Part shown: piece after piece, positions 1 to 7,402 of the stretch | Numbering within the stretch: position 1 is the stretch's first letter | How the letters are laid out: every line of letters starts with the position of its first letter | Source of the DNA: Lysobacteraceae bacterium | GTDB lineage: Bacteria > Pseudomonadota > Gammaproteobacteria > Xanthomonadales > Xanthomonadaceae | NCBI GenBank assembly: GCA_017990865.1 | Contig: JAGNNB010000038.1 | Location: forward strand, 1 to 13,154 | Direction of reading: 5' to 3' | DNA: 13,154 nucleotides | Made by a program: the position numbers and the translations under genes | Notes under the pieces: generated by a model | Told to the model about the DNA's origin: nothing | Database searches by the model: none | Seen by the model: the letters and a program-made list of their open reading frames with translations, nothing else

Positions 1-1
1 C

Positions 2-70
2 GCCTGGGCGGAACCCTTGGAGACACGGCGGGAACGCAAACGCGAGCGCCTGGACAGGGCGGAACCCTGA
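2..70 (+). CDS. 3' end of an unidentified gene (partial)
   Basis: The left edge appears to cut a + strand gene. Reading from base 2 gives 22 codons ending at TGA 68-70. The peptide is strongly charged, with a stretch reading ETRRERKRERLDRAEP at the C-terminus. Two other + frames are also open here, but this one has the highest proportion of G or C at third codon positions, as expected for a real gene in such a genome. A short T-rich tract follows at once. Too little remains to name a function. An alternative is that these bases are non-coding and the open frame is chance. Confidence 0.4.
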   Translation, partial: AWAEPLETRRERKRERLDRAEP

Positions 71-86
71 TTCATTTTTCTTTTTT
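55..86 (+). terminator. weak terminator-like hairpin after the partial gene
   Basis: CAGGG (55-59) pairs with CCCTG (65-69) around a 5-nt CGGAA loop. It is followed by a T-rich run, including six T at 81-86. The stem is only 5 bp and overlaps the stop codon at 68-70, so termination here would be inefficient at best. The stronger terminator at 210-237 may be the effective one. Confidence 0.25.
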
Positions 87-129
87 AGTCAGTTACTTAC
101 AATGCTTTAGTTGAAGTGTTGCATTAATT

Positions 130-237
130 TCGGGTCGGCGCTAATCTGCCCGCCATCCGGCTTGCCGGAACCCTGCCACAACCGTAGCTCTCCGGCGTAA
201 GCCGGCTTCAAGGAGGCCTTGCGCCTCCTTTTTTCTT
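130..237 (+). ncRNA. candidate small RNA or structured 3' UTR
   Basis: Three hairpins follow one another: TCCGGC/GCCGGA (156-169), CCGGC/GCCGG with a GTAA loop (192-205), and the intrinsic terminator at 210-237. The first two share the same CCGGC/GCCGG arms. No convincing coding frame spans the stretch. The block upstream (about 70-130) is AT-rich against a GC-rich background and could hold a promoter; GCATTAAT at 121-128 resembles a -10 element, but I see no good -35. The 5' end given is therefore a guess. The alternative is that this is the 3' UTR of the gene ending at base 70. Confidence 0.3.
210..237 (+). terminator. intrinsic (Rho-independent) terminator
   Basis: AAGGAGGC (210-217) pairs perfectly with GCCTCCTT (223-230) across a 5-nt loop, and four further T follow at 231-234. 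The 3' half plus tail gives six T in a row (229-234). This is the clearest classical terminator in the window. It ends the transcription unit on its left and insulates the lipoprotein-plsB unit that starts at 357. Confidence 0.88.
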
Positions 238-356
238 GTCCGCGGTCACGCGGCATGGCCTTGCCGCTTCGGCGCCCCCCGGCCAAGATGCTCGACCGGG
301 CATGGGAACCATGCGCCGGCCGAGGGCCGGGACCGGCCCGCGCGACGAAGGGGACC

Positions 357-1337
357 ATGCGCTACCGATCCGCACTTTGCGGCTGTCTGCTGTTGCTGCC
401 GGCGTTGTTCGTCGGCGGTTGCGGGCGCGATCGCCCCGGCGATATCGGCGCGGCTTCGGAACCGGCGGCCGCGGTGCTGCTGTTGGCCGCGCATCTGCGC
501 GCGAACGATCTCAACGCCTTCGCCCACGCCGCGGCGCCACCCGAGTTGCAAGCGCCCTTGCAACAGGCCTGGCGCGAGAACCGCAGCCGTTGGCCCCTGG
601 ACGAATTGCCGTTCGGCGAGCGCGCACCGGCGATGCTGCAAGCCTTGGCCGCGCCCAAATCGGAGGCGACGCTGCGCCGCGCCTTCGACCGCCAGTTCGC
701 CAACGCCAATCGCGACATCCACTCGGCGGCGGCGACGCTGGGGCTGTTCGGGACGAAGTTCGTGCAGAAGGACCCCGGGTTCAGCGAGGACGAACGCGCG
801 CACTACACGCAATTGATCGGCGCCCTGAGCGAGTGGGGAAAGACCGCCAAACTGGGCGACCCGCAGCGGGCGCGGCGCAGCATCGCCCAGCTCACCGCCG
901 CCGCGCGACGCAGCGGTCTGGCGCAGCCGGAGGATTTCCAGCGCTACGGGATGGAAGACAGCCTGCGACGCTTGGGGCCGGTGTTCGGCAGTCTGAAGAC
1001 GGCGCTGGGGCAGTACGGCCTAGATTTGGACCGCAGCTTCGAGCAAGTCACCGTCACCGTGGAATCGCAGGACGGCGACACCGCCCGCGTCCGCGTGCGC
1101 TATCCGCTGGGGAATCAGCGCATCGACACCGTGATCGCGTTGCAGCGGATCGGCCAGCGCTGGTATCTGCGCGATCATCTGCGCCACGCCCGCGAAGCGG
1201 CCGCCCCCGCGGCGCTGCCGGCCGCGCCGGAAGGCGACCCGACGATCGGCCCGCCGCCGGCTCTGAAGACAACGGAACCGAAAACGACGGCTCCGAAGAC
1301 GGCGGAACCGAAGACCGCAGCGCCGACTTCGTCATAA
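357..1337 (+). CDS. lipoprotein of unknown function upstream of plsB
   Basis: I do not recognise a named family. The 326-residue product starts with a lipoprotein signal peptide: MRYR, a hydrophobic stretch, then the lipobox VGGC with Cys22 as the predicted lipidated residue. This points to a periplasm-facing, membrane-anchored protein. The ATG at 357 was chosen because GAAGGGG lies just upstream (347-353) and the signal peptide begins there; the frame is open from 219 but that extension is not signal-like. Residues about 40-225 look mainly helical and charged. Residues about 231-275 look beta-rich (alternating V/T/R, ending RWYLRD), reminiscent of NTF2-like or DUF4878-like folds, but this is only an impression. 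The C-terminus is a low-complexity Lys-Thr-Pro tail of four KT(T/A)(E/A)P repeats. Its TAA overlaps the plsB ATG by one base, so the two genes are very likely co-transcribed and translationally coupled. Confidence 0.85.
   Translation: MRYRSALCGCLLLLPALFVGGCGRDRPGDIGAASEPAAAVLLLAAHLRANDLNAFAHAAAPPELQAPLQQAWRENRSRWPLDELPFGERAPAMLQALAAPKSEATLRRAFDRQFANANRDIHSAAATLGLFGTKFVQKDPGFSEDERAHYTQLIGALSEWGKTAKLGDPQRARRSIAQLTAAARRSGLAQPEDFQRYGMEDSLRRLGPVFGSLKTALGQYGLDLDRSFEQVTVTVESQDGDTARVRVRYPLGNQRIDTVIALQRIGQRWYLRDHLRHAREAAAPAALPAAPEGDPTIGPPPALKTTEPKTTAPKTAEPKTAAPTSS
1266..1325 (+). repeat. 15-bp tandem repeat, 4 copies (KT-x-x-P pentapeptides)
   Basis: Four in-frame copies encode KTTEP, KTTAP, KTAEP and KTAAP at the C-terminus of the lipoprotein. 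Copies differ mainly at third codon positions and at the T/A and E/A sites. Such a Pro/Lys-rich tail is probably disordered and could act as a spacer or contact the cell wall. Copy number could vary between strains. Confidence 0.85.
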
Positions 1338-4300
1338 TGACGGCGACCATGCCGACCCAACCGACTTTGCCGCTGTTCGAGGGCGATCCGCCCGCCGACA
1401 CGAACCCGCCGCCTGCCGAGGCCGTCCCCGACGCGCCCGTGGCCGAGGATGAGGCGATGCCCGCGACGATCGCGGACTCGGCCCCGGACGATGCCGCCAT
1501 AGACGGGGATACGCCTTCCCTGCCCAGCGATGCATCTGCTGTCGATGCGCCTGCTGTCGATGCGCCGGCGATTGATGCCCACGCCGTCGATGCGGATGCG
1601 GTCGCCCCGGCCGCGCCGACTTCGGAAGACGCCTCGTCGGATACGACACAAGCGAACGATGCGCCCGCACCATCGATATCCGATACCACCGCGGCGACCG
1701 AACCGGCTCTCGAAACGACACGCGACGACGCAGGCACACCGACGTCGGAACAAACGCTCGAAGCCCCGCCCCAACAGGCCGAACTGCCCATCGCCGCATC
1801 GCCCGCGCCTCCCGCCGCGCCGCCGGCTCCGGTGCCGCGCGGTCGCCGCCCCTGGTGGTCGGGTCTGCTCGGCAAGTTGATCGAACCCTGGATCGAGCTG
1901 CGGATCGAATCGCTGCCCGAGGGTCTGGCCGACGATCCGCGCCCGGTCTGTTACGTGCTCGAACGCTACGGGCTATCGAACGCGTTGATTCTCGACCGCG
2001 CCTGTCGCAATGCGGGCTTGCCCTCGCCGCTGCGGCCGTTGCCGGTGGCCGGCGACCCGCTGGGCCGCAAGCGCGCCTATGTCGCGCTGTCGCGCCGCAA
2101 CGCCAACAGCGCGCTGAACATGGCCGCGGACCTCGCCGCGGGCAAAGCGCCGGCGCCGGCGAAATCGCATTCGGAATCGCTGGCGCGCCTGTTGGACGCG
2201 CATCGCGCCGACCCCGGTTTGGACGTGCGTCTGGTTCCGGTCTCGATCTTCGTCGGCCGCGCGCCCGAACGGCAGAGCGGTTGGTTCTCGGTGCTGTTCT
2301 CCGAGAACTGGACGATCGTCGGCCGTTTCCGTCGCGTGCTGTCGATTCTGCTCAACGGTCGCGACACCACCGTGAAGTTCGCCACGCCGGTGTCGGTGCG
2401 CGGCGTGCTCGACGAGGGTCTGCCGCCCGAGCGCACGGTACGCAAACTCTCGCGGGTGCTGCGCACGCACTTCAACCGCATCCGCGAAGCGGTAATCGGC
2501 CCGGACCTGTCCACGCGTCGGTTGTTGATCGACAAAGTGCTGGCGGCCGAACCGGTGCGGCAGGCGATGGCCGACACCGCGCGTCGCGAATCCATCAAGG
2601 AAGAGGACGCCTGGAAAAAAGCCCACGCCTACGCCTACGAAATCGCCGCCGACTACTCGCCGCCGCTGGTGCGCTCGGCGTCGTTCCTGCTGACGACGGT
2701 GTGGAACCGCATCTACCGCGGCGTGCTGGTGCATCACCTGGACAAGCTCAAGGAAGCGGCGCCGGGTCACGAAGTGGTGTACGTGCCGAGTCACCGCAGC
2801 CACATGGACTATTTGCTGCTGAGTTATCTGCTTTACAACAAGGGCATCGTGCCGCCGCATATCGCCGCGGGCATCAATCTGAATCTGCCGGTGATCGGCA
2901 CCGTGCTGCGCAAAGGCGGCGCGTTCTTCCTGCGTCGCAGCTTCCGCGGCAACGCGCTGTACTCGGCGGTATTCTCCGAATACGTCGCGCAGTTGGTCGC
3001 GGGCGGATTTTCGATCGAATACTTCATCGAAGGCGGTCGTTCGCGCACCGGGCGCCTGCTGCAACCCAAAGGCGGCATGTTGGCGATGACCATCCGCGCC
3101 TTCCTGCGGCAACCGACGCGGCCTGTGCTGTTCCAGCCGGTCTACATCGGCTACGAAAAGCTGATGGAAGGCAACAGCTATCTGGAAGAACTGTCGGGCA
3201 AACCCAAAGCCAAGGAATCGATCTGGCAATTGCTGTGGAGCATTCCGAAAGTGCTGCGCAGCAACCTCGGTCAAGTGGTGGTGAATTTCGGCGAGCCGAT
3301 CCGGTTGAACGATCTGCTCGCCGAACGCGCGCCGGATTGGGACGGCCAGCCGCTGTCGGACGAGGACAAACCGCTGTGGTTGTCGAACGTGATCGACACC
3401 CTGGCCGATCGCGTGCAGATCAATATCAACCGCGCCGCCGACGTCAATCCGATCAATCTGCTGGCGCTGGCGGTGCTGTCCACGCCCAAACACGCGATCG
3501 GCGAAGCGGATCTGCTGGCGCAAATCGCACTATCGAAAATCCTGTTGGCCGAAGTGCCGTATTCCGACCGCGTCACCGTCACCCCGCACACGCCGGCGGA
3601 GATCGTGGCCCACGGCGAGGACATCGGCGTACTGGAACGCGTTCCGCACCCGCTCGGCGACGTGCTGCAAGTCGACGGCGACGGCGCGGTGCTGCTGAGC
3701 TATTACCGCAACAACGTGCTGCATCTGTTCACCGCCAGCGCATGGATCGCCTGTTGCTTCCTGCACAACCGACGCATGAGCCGCGCGACGCTGATGCGGC
3801 TCGGCCGTTCGCTGTATCCGTTCCTGCAAACGGAATTGTTCTTGCCGTGGGACGACGACGGCTTCGCGCAACATCTGGAACGCACGATCCAGGTCTTCGT
3901 CCGCGAAGGCCTGCTGCAGCAAGTCAGCGACGACGACGACGGCATTCTCGCCCGCAACGCGGGGCAATCCGACGAAGTGTTCCGCTTGCGCGCGATCGGC
4001 CACCCGCTGCAGCAAGCGTTCGAGCGCTATTACATCGCGATCTCGGTACTGGCCAAGAACGGCCCGGGCGCGCTGGGCGCGGGCGAACTCGAAAGCCTCT
4101 GCCATCTCGCCGCGCAGCGCTTGAGCTTGCTCTACGCGCCGGCCGCGCCGGAATTCTTCGACAAGAGCCTGTTCCGCGGCTTCATCCAGAAACTGCGCGA
4201 ACTCAAACTGGTCTGGGCCGACGAAAACGCGAAACTCGTCTACGACCGCCGACTCGAAGTCTGGGCGAAAGACGCCAAGACGATTCTCGGCCGCGAATTG

Positions 4301-4366
4301 CGGCACACCATCGAGAAGGTCAGCCCGGAAGCGGCGAAACCGGAAACGCCAGAATCCACGAACTGA
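1337..4366 (+). CDS. plsB: glycerol-3-phosphate 1-O-acyltransferase PlsB with long N-terminal extension
   Basis: PlsB transfers an acyl chain from acyl-ACP or acyl-CoA to position 1 of sn-glycerol 3-phosphate at the inner membrane, the first step of phospholipid synthesis. Family motifs are clear: the catalytic HX4D motif HRSHMD at residues 486-491, then GGAFFLRRSF (block II), FIEGGRSRTGR at about 563-573 (block III), and RPVLFQPVYIGYEKL (block IV). The protein has 1009 residues against 807 in E. coli. The HX4D motif lies about 180 residues later than in E. coli, so the extra length is mostly N-terminal. Residues about 1-165 are Ala/Pro/Asp/Glu-rich low complexity with a pentapeptide repeat; the conserved domain begins near RRPWWSGLLGKLIEPW. 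The ATG at 1337 overlaps the upstream TAA (TAATG). Neither it nor the in-frame ATG at 1349 has a visible Shine-Dalgarno, so coupling to the lipoprotein gene is likely. Confidence 0.97.
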   Translation: MTATMPTQPTLPLFEGDPPADTNPPPAEAVPDAPVAEDEAMPATIADSAPDDAAIDGDTPSLPSDASAVDAPAVDAPAIDAHAVDADAVAPAAPTSEDASSDTTQANDAPAPSISDTTAATEPALETTRDDAGTPTSEQTLEAPPQQAELPIAASPAPPAAPPAPVPRGRRPWWSGLLGKLIEPWIELRIESLPEGLADDPRPVCYVLERYGLSNALILDRACRNAGLPSPLRPLPVAGDPLGRKRAYVALSRRNANSALNMAADLAAGKAPAPAKSHSESLARLLDAHRADPGLDVRLVPVSIFVGRAPERQSGWFSVLFSENWTIVGRFRRVLSILLNGRDTTVKFATPVSVRGVLDEGLPPERTVRKLSRVLRTHFNRIREAVIGPDLSTRRLLIDKVLAAEPVRQAMADTARRESIKEEDAWKKAHAYAYEIAADYSPPLVRSASFLLTTVWNRIYRGVLVHHLDKLKEAAPGHEVVYVPSHRSHMDYLLLSYLLYNKGIVPPHIAAGINLNLPVIGTVLRKGGAFFLRRSFRGNALYSAVFSEYVAQLVAGGFSIEYFIEGGRSRTGRLLQPKGGMLAMTIRAFLRQPTRPVLFQPVYIGYEKLMEGNSYLEELSGKPKAKESIWQLLWSIPKVLRSNLGQVVVNFGEPIRLNDLLAERAPDWDGQPLSDEDKPLWLSNVIDTLADRVQININRAADVNPINLLALAVLSTPKHAIGEADLLAQIALSKILLAEVPYSDRVTVTPHTPAEIVAHGEDIGVLERVPHPLGDVLQVDGDGAVLLSYYRNNVLHLFTASAWIACCFLHNRRMSRATLMRLGRSLYPFLQTELFLPWDDDGFAQHLERTIQVFVREGLLQQVSDDDDGILARNAGQSDEVFRLRAIGHPLQQAFERYYIAISVLAKNGPGALGAGELESLCHLAAQRLSLLYAPAAPEFFDKSLFRGFIQKLRELKLVWADENAKLVYDRRLEVWAKDAKTILGRELRHTIEKVSPEAAKPETPESTN
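1529..1603 (+). repeat. 15-bp tandem repeat, 5 copies (DA-x-A-V/I) in plsB
   Basis: Five in-frame pentapeptide units, DASAV, DAPAV, DAPAI, DAHAV and DADAV, lie at residues 65-89 of PlsB, inside its acidic low-complexity extension. The second and third units are almost identical in DNA. This looks like slippage-generated sequence, not part of the enzyme fold. Confidence 0.85.
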
Positions 4367-4419
4367 GCGGCGACAGCACTCGGCGGCGGCCCGAGTTCCC
4401 ACACTGCGATATGCGTTTC

Positions 4420-4451
4420 GAGCCCCGGTTCGTTCGCACGAACCGGGGCTC
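4420..4451. terminator. perfect 14-bp hairpin between convergent genes, possible bidirectional terminator
   Basis: GAGCCCCGGTTCGT (4420-4433) and its exact reverse complement (4438-4451) flank a 4-nt TCGC loop. It sits 53 nt after the plsB stop and 38 nt after the stop of the convergent gene at 4490. The stem is very stable but there is no T-run on either side, so classical intrinsic termination is not shown. It could also act as an mRNA 3'-end stabiliser or be a copy of a dispersed palindrome. Confidence 0.5.
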
Positions 4452-4489
4452 ACCGCAGCAAGGACAATGCGGGCATTTCCGGCGTTGTC

Positions 4490-5263
4490 TCAAGCGGATG
4501 CTGTCGAGCGCTCGCGTTGCAGGCGTCGATTCCGCGCCCGCGCCCACTCGCGCCGCCCCCACATCCATAGCCCCGTCAAGCACAACAGCACCAACACCAG
4601 CCCGGTGATCAGACTCCATACGATCTCGCCCCGGCCCTTGCCGAAGAAGTAGGCGCCGGAATGCAATTCGCGCATGAACATCTGCAAATCCACCGTCGGA
4701 TCGACGAGCGGCGGCAGATGCGCATTCGCAGCAATCGCAGGACGGTAGGGCCGCCATTCGGAGCCGTCGCGAGTCATGAAGGGTTTTCCGTTCGCCATCT
4801 CACCGCGACCGCCGACGATCGCTAGAACGGAGCCGTCGCTTAAAGTGCTCAACTGCCGCAATCGACCGCGTTTAACTTCTTTCCACTCTCCGGCATGACG
4901 CGACCACAACACCATCTTGGTGGCGACGATCGGCGTGGTGTTGTCGGCGGCAGCGGCGAGTGCGAGGATTTCCTTGCCCCGGAATCGATCGATGCGCTCC
5001 GCCTTGCCGTCGGCGATGCGATGCAGGCCTTGGCCATTGCCGATCCAAATCGAACCGTCGGGCATCTCCGCGTAAGCGGTGACCGGCAAACGATCTGGAA
5101 TGGTTTCGGAGGACATCCAACGCATCGGCACCCGCGCATCGAGCGCGCTGCGGGCGCCGATCACCGCCCCGCTGATAGCGATCAGCAAAAAAACGAGCGA
5201 TAGGGCGATCGAAACCCAAAGATGGATCCGGCGAGCGGTCCAGGGTGTACGTTTCGCGTTCAT
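4490..5263 (-). CDS. PepSY-like two-TM inner-membrane protein of a TonB receptor operon
   Basis: The 257-residue product has an N-terminal TM helix at about 14-37 (HLWVSIALSLVFLLIAISGA) and a C-terminal one at about 214-236 (IVWSLITGLVLVLLCLTGLW) preceded by LHSGAYFFGKGRGE. These ends resemble the first and last helices of PepSY-associated TM proteins, which often accompany siderophore receptors. The tail after TM2 is Arg-rich and probably cytoplasmic. The region between (about 40-210) looks periplasmic and includes DGSIWIGNGQGLHRI, which resembles a Reg_prop beta-propeller motif; I see no obvious PepSY domain. The start at 5263 was chosen because GAGGAG lies 6 nt upstream and the TM helix follows; the longer open frame to 5461 overlaps the receptor gene. 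Only 10 nt separate it from the receptor stop. The role is inferred: a partner of receptor-mediated uptake, perhaps in metal reduction or release. Confidence 0.85.
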   Translation of the reverse strand: MNAKRTPWTARRIHLWVSIALSLVFLLIAISGAVIGARSALDARVPMRWMSSETIPDRLPVTAYAEMPDGSIWIGNGQGLHRIADGKAERIDRFRGKEILALAAAADNTTPIVATKMVLWSRHAGEWKEVKRGRLRQLSTLSDGSVLAIVGGRGEMANGKPFMTRDGSEWRPYRPAIAANAHLPPLVDPTVDLQMFMRELHSGAYFFGKGRGEIVWSLITGLVLVLLCLTGLWMWGRREWARARNRRLQRERSTASA

Positions 5264-5269
5264 GGTGCG

Positions 5270-5275
5270 CTCCTC
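5270..5275 (-). promoter_or_regulatory. RBS overlapping the upstream stop codon
   Basis: GAGGAG on the - strand lies 6 nt before the ATG at 5263. The receptor's TGA (5276-5274) overlaps it as TGAGGAG. Ribosomes finishing the receptor would sit on this site, which supports translational coupling of the two genes and fixes the start of the downstream one. Confidence 0.8.
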
Positions 5276-7352
5276 AAAACCGCGCCAACAGTTCGACGCC
5301 GTAGGCCCTGCCGGGGTCCTGCACGCCGTTGCTGTTTTCGTAGCGTTCGTCGCTGAGGTTGCGTCCGTACGTCGTGATGCGAAGCGGATGCTCGGCGAAT
5401 TTGAAGTCGTAGCCCAAGCCCAGATCATAGCTGGTGTAACCACCCAGATATGCGCGGGCATCGGTGGCCGAACCGCGATAGGACGAAACGTGCTTGATCG
5501 CGCCGGTCAGGGTGAATGCACCGAAACCATGGGCGAACGATAGATCGACCATCTGCTTCGGCGTCGTCGGTTCTGCGTTGGCGCTCAGCGACGTGAAGCG
5601 CGTCAGACTGGCGCGATAACTGCTGCGTTCGAGCAATTCGCCCTGCACCGCCAATTCGACACCGCCCCGCGTGGTATCGCCCTGGCTGTAGCATGGCGTA
5701 AGCGCGGCGCCGGACCGTGGCGAAAGCGGCCCGCTCGGAGGGATAGTCCCGAGTCGGCAGATTTGCGAGCTTCCGTTGTTGGCGAGATAGGTATAGCCGG
5801 AGAGGCTCTTTTCGTTCTCGACAGAGCGGCGGAAGACATTGAGCGAGGGGTTGAATTCGCGCACGATCCGACCCTCCACACCGAACTCCCATTTGCGCTG
5901 TCTGTCGTCCTCCAAAACGACGCCAAGCACCGGATTGAGGTTTTCCGCCGCCTGCCGGCTGGCCGCATAACGCACCGATGCCTTCCAGTCGCGAGCGAAC
6001 GCCCAACTGCCACCGAAACTTTGGAACACCGCAGGCGGTTGCGTCACATCTCGGGTACGCAATGGCGAGCCGACGCCGCCGAAGGGCTGCGCACCGCCAG
6101 TGTAGTAATTCAAACCGCGCAGAATATGGACGCGGTCGCGACGATAGCCGGCATCCAATGTCAGCTTGTCTTCGAAGAATCCGCGTTCGGCTTGAAAGAA
6201 CCAACCGGTCGTCTTCTCTTCGCGACGGATGCCTTCGTAGTATTGCTGTCCGTTCGGTGCGGTCCAATGCTGGTAATCGAACCCGAAGACGGCTCGCGTC
6301 TGGGCGAAGTCGAGACTATGGCGCGCGTACATCGCCACCATCCGATTGTCGTTGCGCAACGCGCTATACGGCCCTGCGGGCGTGTTCGCGGTCCACAACA
6401 CCTGATGACTGTCGGTGTAGGAGGCGCCGAGCGCGGTGCTTTGATTCTCGGTCCATTCCACCGCGCCGTTGAACGCATAGAGAGACGTTCGCGCAGGGTC
6501 CACATACCAATCGCCCTGGCCGGTGCCGTGGCTGTTGGCGTTGGGTATCTCGAAAGAGCCGTCATCGCGATATGCGGTCGCATCCACCCACCAACGCTCG
6601 GAACGCAGGCCCGCCTTCGCCATCGTGCCCAACGCATCGCGGCCGATGTTGTAACCGACGCCATTGTCGAGGCGATCGCTCGGACCGTCGGTATGCGAAT
6701 ACGACACCAGTCCCGCGACATACGCCTGTTGCGACGCAGGAGCGAACGCTTTGCCTGCCCACACGCCAGCCTGCTCGGTATCGTTGGTTTCCAACGCGAG
6801 TCTGGCGCTGATTTCGCTCTCGTCCGGTTGGCGCGTGCGAATCAGCACGAACCCATCGACTGGGGCGCCGCCGGGACTGGCCGAGCCCACCATCGGACCA
6901 AGGGTCAGTGCGGTGCCGCCGCGTACGATCTTGACGCTATCCACGGCCATGACCGGTAATGCTTTCAAAATGCGCGCAGCGGTCGTCGGCTGCAATACCG
7001 TGCCGTCGATGACCCAGCGGAAATTCGAGTCGCCGCGAATCCGCAGGCCGCTGAATCCCTTGCGACTGCCGCTGGTGGCGACGACGCCGCTGGCGTAGTT
7101 GAGCAATTCGAATACGTCGCGTGGGCGCAATCGCTCGATTTCGGCGCGGGTGAGAGTTTGGGAATGTTGAGCGGTACTGGGCGGGGTGTAATCCTGCGCC
7201 GTGGCGCGAATGCCGGTGACGAGGACGGTATCGAGCGTGTCGGCATCGTTGTCGCCGATTTCCGCAGCGAAGCCGGGGCGTGCGGTCAACGCGCACGCGA
7301 CAAAAATGGCCAGGCGCGCCGAGCGCGCCCGAGCGAGGGGCTGATTGAACAT
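5274..7352 (-). CDS. TonB-dependent outer-membrane receptor
   Basis: The product (692 residues) is a ligand-gated outer-membrane transporter powered by TonB-ExbBD. It has a signal peptide (residues 1 to about 29, ending PGFA), a TonB box within TLDTVLVTG (about 39-47), and a plug domain at about 55-175 with GLRIRGDSNFRWVIDG and VDSVKIVRGG. The rest is a beta-barrel with alternating aromatic strands, ending in a terminal Phe (VELLARF) as barrel-assembly signals require. The penultimate strands contain GRNLSDERYE, typical of the family. Two Cys in one predicted loop (ICRLG ... TPCYS) could form a disulphide. The start at 7352 was chosen for the GGAG upstream and the signal peptide; the frame is open back to 7451. 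It lies 50 nt after the DUF2946 gene and 10 nt before the PepSY-like gene. The substrate is unknown: iron-siderophore or copper are the reasonable guesses, and the plug does not closely resemble the copper receptor OprC as I remember it. Confidence 0.94.
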   Translation of the reverse strand: MFNQPLARARSARLAIFVACALTARPGFAAEIGDNDADTLDTVLVTGIRATAQDYTPPSTAQHSQTLTRAEIERLRPRDVFELLNYASGVVATSGSRKGFSGLRIRGDSNFRWVIDGTVLQPTTAARILKALPVMAVDSVKIVRGGTALTLGPMVGSASPGGAPVDGFVLIRTRQPDESEISARLALETNDTEQAGVWAGKAFAPASQQAYVAGLVSYSHTDGPSDRLDNGVGYNIGRDALGTMAKAGLRSERWWVDATAYRDDGSFEIPNANSHGTGQGDWYVDPARTSLYAFNGAVEWTENQSTALGASYTDSHQVLWTANTPAGPYSALRNDNRMVAMYARHSLDFAQTRAVFGFDYQHWTAPNGQQYYEGIRREEKTTGWFFQAERGFFEDKLTLDAGYRRDRVHILRGLNYYTGGAQPFGGVGSPLRTRDVTQPPAVFQSFGGSWAFARDWKASVRYAASRQAAENLNPVLGVVLEDDRQRKWEFGVEGRIVREFNPSLNVFRRSVENEKSLSGYTYLANNGSSQICRLGTIPPSGPLSPRSGAALTPCYSQGDTTRGGVELAVQGELLERSSYRASLTRFTSLSANAEPTTPKQMVDLSFAHGFGAFTLTGAIKHVSSYRGSATDARAYLGGYTSYDLGLGYDFKFAEHPLRITTYGRNLSDERYENSNGVQDPGRAYGVELLARF

Positions 7353-7374
7353 GGATTCTCCGAATGACGCGGTA

Positions 7375-7389
7375 TGCGGCGAAGCCGCA
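7375..7389 (-). other. stem-loop in the DUF2946-receptor intercistronic gap
   Basis: TGCGGC (7375-7380) pairs exactly with GCCGCA (7384-7389) around a 3-nt loop. It lies in the 50-nt gap between the DUF2946 stop (7403) and the receptor start (7352). No T-run follows, so it is not a terminator. It might set the relative mRNA levels of the two genes. Confidence 0.4.
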
Positions 7390-7402
7390 GCGAAAACGAC
7401 TG

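Noticed and set aside
219..356. Longer version of the lipoprotein gene starting at 219 or 255
   Set aside because: 219 lies inside the terminator hairpin and neither extension has a signal peptide; the lipobox at Cys22 and the RBS fit the ATG at 357.
1973..3523. 516-codon open frame on the - strand opposite plsB
   Set aside because: Arg/Gln/His-rich translation typical of antisense to GC-biased codons, no recognisable domain and no start signal.
1855..4608. 917-codon open frame on the + strand in another frame of plsB
   Set aside because: It overlaps plsB throughout; its translation is Arg/Ala/Gly-rich with no motif. It is a shadow caused by high GC, while the plsB frame carries all family motifs.
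5763..6959. 398-codon + strand open frame opposite the TonB receptor
   Set aside because: The opposite strand encodes a full receptor with signal peptide, plug and terminal Phe; this frame has no such support.
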